The notes beneath the pieces are model-generated. The model worked only from the letters and a program-made list of their open reading frames with translations. It did no database searches and was not told the DNA's origin. This document shows positions 11,832 through 14,791 of a stretch of DNA of 14,791 bases, one piece after another; position 1 is the first letter of the stretch; each line of letters opens with the position of its first letter. The position numbers and the translations under genes are program-made. This stretch comes from Funneliformis mosseae. Its lineage: Eukaryota > Glomeromycota > Glomeromycetes > Glomerales > Glomeraceae. The stretch spans positions 1 through 14,791 of the forward strand of contig CAJVPP010002462.1 of the NCBI GenBank assembly GCA_910592005.1, in the 5' to 3' direction.

Positions 11832-12209
11832 ACTATGGTATTAGTCCAGGAAATCAACGCATCACAAAGAATATATATCTTGAAGTTTATTAATATAGAT
11901 TTAATATATATACATATTACACGAATAAATATCATAAAATTATATAATATTGTTTCCTAATTTTCCTAATTATGTGAAGGTTGGTGAGTTAGTATTAGGA
12001 TGTGAACGAGGAATTTTTTTTTAAATTTTTTTTTTTTTTTTTATTTAAATATCAAAAATAAATATTTGCTCCAATAATCAACTTGACTCTTAAACTCTCA
12101 GAAACTATGTATATAACGTTATTCGTTTAAAATGTACATGAATAAACGTGATTTTTTTTTTCATTTTAGATTAAAAATATATTTATTTCAACTTTTCATA
12201 ACAGTTTCT
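11832..12209. other. 3' flank of the nucleoporin gene with poly-T tract
   Basis: This AT-rich spacer follows the nucleoporin stop. It holds the AATAAA at 11924-11929, further A/T-rich hexamers, and a nearly pure T tract at about 12013-12042. No coding sequence or RNA gene was seen. The decayed minus-strand gene begins to be readable just past its right end. Confidence 0.5.
12013..12042. repeat. Poly-T tract
   Basis: About 30 bases are almost all T, broken only by three A residues near 12023-12025. Similar but shorter tracts occur in nucleoporin intron 13 (11707-11770) and VPS28 intron 5 (4027-4070), so this is the general habit of the genome rather than a special element. Confidence 0.7.
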
Positions 12210-12429
12210 TTTAGGCGGTTTTATTAACTCGCATCAAAAATCTAAAATTCTAATGATTCAATAAGTAGCTCTGTATTAGCCAACATATGGCCAATAAGAT
12301 TGTTGAAGACCAGAAATTTTAATGTAATGAATGGTTCAGATTCTTTTGAAAGTAGAGCTTGCAATTTGTTTTGTTTTCAACGAATTCTGTAAATTCATCA
12401 AATGTTTTAAAAGGCACAATAATCTCAAT

Positions 12430-12880
12430 TTTTTAATTCTTGAATTATTAATTTCAAAAATTCATACACATACTTTGAACAATTTCCATGTTACAGTATA
12501 TGGGAAATTTTCTAAACATATTGATCGCGTTTCAGTACAAACCTTGTCAAAAAAACCCCCCGAATTAATTCCGTTTATATGTATTTTTAAATCATCAACA
12601 ATTTATATCCTTTGCTAACTTCAAAAATTTCTTTTGAATATAAGAAATGGATTTCGTTCCCGATAAAAATTTTTAATATATTTTCGGACTTTAACATGTC
12701 AAATTGAAGGTAATATTCGTTAGAATCTATTGATTAAGTTAAATTCTACTTTGAAAATGATGTCGATTCATCTAAAAACTTACAAGTTCCAGGTGGAATT
12801 TTTGAAGAAAACTATTTCTTTATAAAGTAACGCCATAAAAATTATTTGTTCAATAATTTCAAAGCATAATGTAGCCATGT
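12430..12880 (-). repeat. Tandem segment, more decayed copy
   Basis: This is the second copy of the segment at 12990-13430. It keeps stretches equivalent to IPPGTCKFLDE (near 12761-12800), YSKEIFEVSKG-like sequence near 12610-12650, a DKVCTET-like match near 12535-12555 and MELFKVCM-like sequence near 12465-12495, in several different frames. A run of seven C/G bases near 12555 and many stops show heavy decay. Confidence 0.6.
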
Positions 12881-12989
12881 TCTGTATCAAAAGGTCTTCG
12901 ACGCTTTGTCTAAAGTTAATTCTGGAACATGCGTATACATTGAATTATGAATTCCAAAAACACCTAACAAATACATTTTATCAATTGGA

Positions 12990-13430
12990 ATTGGTTCTTT
13001 GGTACTAAATCATTAATATTACTGAGGATTCTCATACATCCTTGGAACAATTCCATCTGGTATTGGAAAGTTTCGAAATACAATTGAGATTCTGGTTGCG
13101 TTTCTATATAAACTTTGTCAATGACTAAAATATTTGCTAATTCCGCTTCAATTTTTGCAAAATCATAATCAATACATTGCCCTTTGGCAACTTCGAAATT
13201 TCTTTGAATATATGCAAGAATTTCATCATCCCAAATAAAATTTATTCTATTTTCGGGCCGTGCGCATAGATCGAATGTAATATCTATTAGGCGTATCTGG
13301 TATCTTCAATTCTTTTGTTTGTTCGTCAAATATTGGTTCATTAAGAGATTGAACAAGTTCCAGGTGAATTGCAATGATTTCTCGAAGGAAATTATTTTGT
13401 AAAGCAATCAAATATTCTAAAATTGCACAT
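12990..13430 (-). repeat. Tandem segment, better-preserved copy
   Basis: This segment of the decayed gene encodes the LEYLIALQNNFL to YQMELFQGCMRIL stretch. It aligns in the same order and orientation with 12430-12880. The shared 14-mer acaagttccaggtg lies at 13353-13366 here and at 12782-12795 in the other copy, an offset of 571 bases. Further matched landmarks are the stretches translating to RNFEVAKG, DKVYIET and MELFQGCMR. Confidence 0.65.
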
Positions 13431-14001
13431 GAGAAAATCCCTTCATCTTTCGGTTCCATTAAACCTAAAAATAACCGGAAGCTCGACATCCATGACTGGT
13501 ATATTTGGAAGTACAATACATTTATATCGTTTTACAAAGGGAATAACTGCATCCCAACCAAGTTTAAAATCATTAAAGGAATTATGAAGGTTTTCAAAGT
13601 TATTTGACTCATTTTCTAAAAATTCCCTAAAGTCATTTATTTCTCTTGCATTTTTGTCTATTCAAGTAACATCCAAGTTTGGAATTCAAAGTTGAACAAA
13701 TTTTGCTATGGGATAAAGATGTTTAAGCAATTCTAATGATTTAGCGTGTTTGAAAAATAATGAAAGGAATGGATAGTTATTCGTGTTTCTTTCACAAATA
13801 TAATAAGCATGGAAATTTTCAAAATTCATTACTCCAATCGTCCTCCATAAATTTGATAAATATTCACTTCGGTATTGTTGATCCATCACTAAAGTTTCCT
13901 TTTGATTTTTAGTCGATGCTTAGCCGTTATTTCAGTTATATTTCTAATATGTAACGCAATATAACTATGAAATTCTAGTTCCCAAATCTCACGTTCGGCG
14001 G

Positions 14002-14103
14002 ATGTTCTTATTTGCCCGAGAAGTTCATGTTACCTATCGAGATGTAAGGATTATTGCTCAAGGAAAATCTCCAAGGAATAAAGAACTTGATGGATTGGTT
14101 TAA
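14002..14103 (+). other. Short plus-strand open relic, family unknown
   Basis: From ATG at 14002 the frame is open for 33 codons to TAA at 14101, with mixed protein-like composition (FAREVHVTYRDVRIIAQGK, then SPRNKELDGLV). Past the stop the same frame continues with AQGLRSLKYPND before another stop, and near 14160-14210 a frame reads DDFDITRDLKVQSLRIRC. This looks like a decayed coding sequence on the opposite strand to the RNF213-like relic, overlapping its first 28 bases. I do not recognise the family, and it could be a transposon remnant. Confidence 0.3.
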
Positions 14104-14210
14104 GCCCAAGGTCTCAGGTCCCTAAAATATCCCAACGATTGAAAAAAAAAATGATAATTTTGATGACTTTGATATCACACGTGATCTCAAGGTGCAATCT
14201 TTGCGAATTC

Positions 14211-14791
14211 GTTGTAACTGAAATTGATAACAAAAAGTCTTCGTTGGATTTAAGCTAGCTCATGTTTTGGTTTTTCCATCATTAGCTCTATTGAAAAAGG
14301 ATAAATAATTAAACAATTGTGGGTAACAGAAACAAAAAGTAATCATGTGCAACCCCAACTAGGAACGCTGAGGCGTCGATACACACTCAGTAGTAGTTTA
14401 TAGATAGAGCATTAGCGTCCTTCCTATTAGAGAACACATTTTCCTCTATCGTATTGACTATTCAGCGTTTCCAATCACCAACTTTTAGTCTGTGACCGGT
14501 ATATGGCGTAATGGGCATTCTTCTACTATCAAGCACATAATGACAAGCATAAAACTAGTTTTTACTTCGACTGCAAGAAAGAACATAACTGTTCCCCATA
14601 CAGAAACAGTAGACTCAACAGTCACAATCTACTTAGTATTACCTGGTATTAGATAGAGTAAGTCGTCGAAAAGATAAAATAAATAAAAAAGTAAAGTTCA
14701 ATTTTTTTTTATAGAAAAAAAACCGAGAAAAATCTAGAGTATAAGGCTTGACTTGAAAAAATAGTAGAATTAAAAACGGCTCTCAGAACCT
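14211..14791. other. Unassigned sequence, more balanced in base composition
   Basis: No long open frame, tRNA or known repeat was recognised. Around 14340-14660 the sequence is less AT-rich than other spacers. It has a small inverted pair (aacgctga at 14364-14371 and tcagcgtt at 14462-14469) and a repeated tagatagag word near 14402 and 14651. These are too short to call an element. Confidence 0.4.

Larger units (their letters stand above)
12210..14029 (-). pseudogene. Decayed gene fragment resembling the C-terminal part of an RNF213-like E3 ubiquitin ligase
   Basis: Minus-strand translation gives protein-like blocks in the right order, broken by frameshifts and stops. Block 1 (13889-14029): LLGQIRTSAEREIWELEF. 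Block 2 (13443-13919): YLSNLWRTIGVMNFENFHAY, LLKHLYPIAKF, WDAVIPFVKRY, with TGA stops at 13686-13688 and 13662-13664. Block 3 (13247-13516): FLGLMEPKDEG and LEYLIALQNNFL. Block 4 (12964-13260): RNFEVAKGQ and YDFAKIEAELANILV. Block 5 (12897-13000): PIPIDKMYLLG. The LxxLQNxFL block followed by the GK..DYDxxKIExEL block resembles, from memory, the C-terminal domain of RNF213/mysterin. No AAA, RING or zinc-finger part lies in the window. Below 12900 a second, more decayed copy of blocks 3-4 follows. At least three frame changes and two in-frame stops rule out an intact gene unless many tiny introns are invoked. The family call is by memory only. Confidence 0.62.

Noticed and set aside
12331..12618. 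A 95-codon plus-strand open frame
   Set aside because: It lies antisense to the eroded second copy of the RNF213-like segment, and its translation is Phe/Ile/Lys-rich low-complexity sequence.
13374..13607. A 77-codon plus-strand open frame
   Set aside because: It is antisense to the better-preserved relic blocks, whose minus-strand translation is far more protein-like.
14364..14469. An inverted repeat (aacgctga and tcagcgtt) suggesting a small mobile element
   Set aside because: Eight-base arms without flanking target duplications or other structure are expected by chance.

Overview
This window is nuclear DNA from an intron-rich, strongly AT-rich eukaryote. An early-diverging fungus is most likely, possibly an arbuscular mycorrhizal or other Mucoromycota-type lineage. 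The reasons are many short introns (33 modelled, about 63-106 bases each, all GT..AG), poly-T tracts in introns and intergenic DNA, compact spacing between genes, and a phosphatase whose closest recognised relative is the yeast DET1 family. No bacterial, viral or CRISPR features were seen. The species call is an inference.

Layout. (1) Minus strand 1-1435: eight exons of TRM61, the catalytic subunit of the tRNA m1A58 methyltransferase; the window edge cuts off the last few residues. (2) Minus strand 1752-3054: five exons of YIF1, a five-pass ER-Golgi membrane protein. (3) Plus strand 3237-4348: six exons of VPS28 (ESCRT-I), including a 17-base micro-exon. YIF1 and VPS28 are divergent across only 182 bases. 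(4) Minus strand 4568-5774: five exons of a DET1-type histidine phosphatase with an acidic tail, convergent with VPS28. (5) 5775-6774: about 1 kb of intergenic DNA with a GC-richer open fragment of unknown nature. (6) Plus strand 6775-11831: 14 exons of a Nup159/Nup214-family nucleoporin, about 1316 residues, with an N-terminal beta-propeller, a central coiled coil and C-terminal FG repeats. (7) 11832-12209: 3' flank with a poly-T tract. (8) Minus strand about 12210-14029: a decayed gene fragment, best read as the C-terminal part of an RNF213-like giant E3 ligase, broken by frameshifts and stops and carrying two diverged tandem copies of one segment. (9) 14030-14791: no confident gene, only a short plus-strand relic.

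The five intact genes are housekeeping genes: tRNA modification, ER-Golgi traffic, endosomal sorting, sterol-linked phosphatase and mRNA export. They do not form one pathway, although YIF1 and VPS28 both serve membrane traffic and may share a promoter. I found no convincing new molecular system. The most interesting points are the metazoan-like domain order of the nucleoporin, an in-frame stop-free intron inside it, and the internally duplicated pseudogene. All exon boundaries were assigned by eye from splice signals, reading-phase continuity and family resemblance; no alignment was run.
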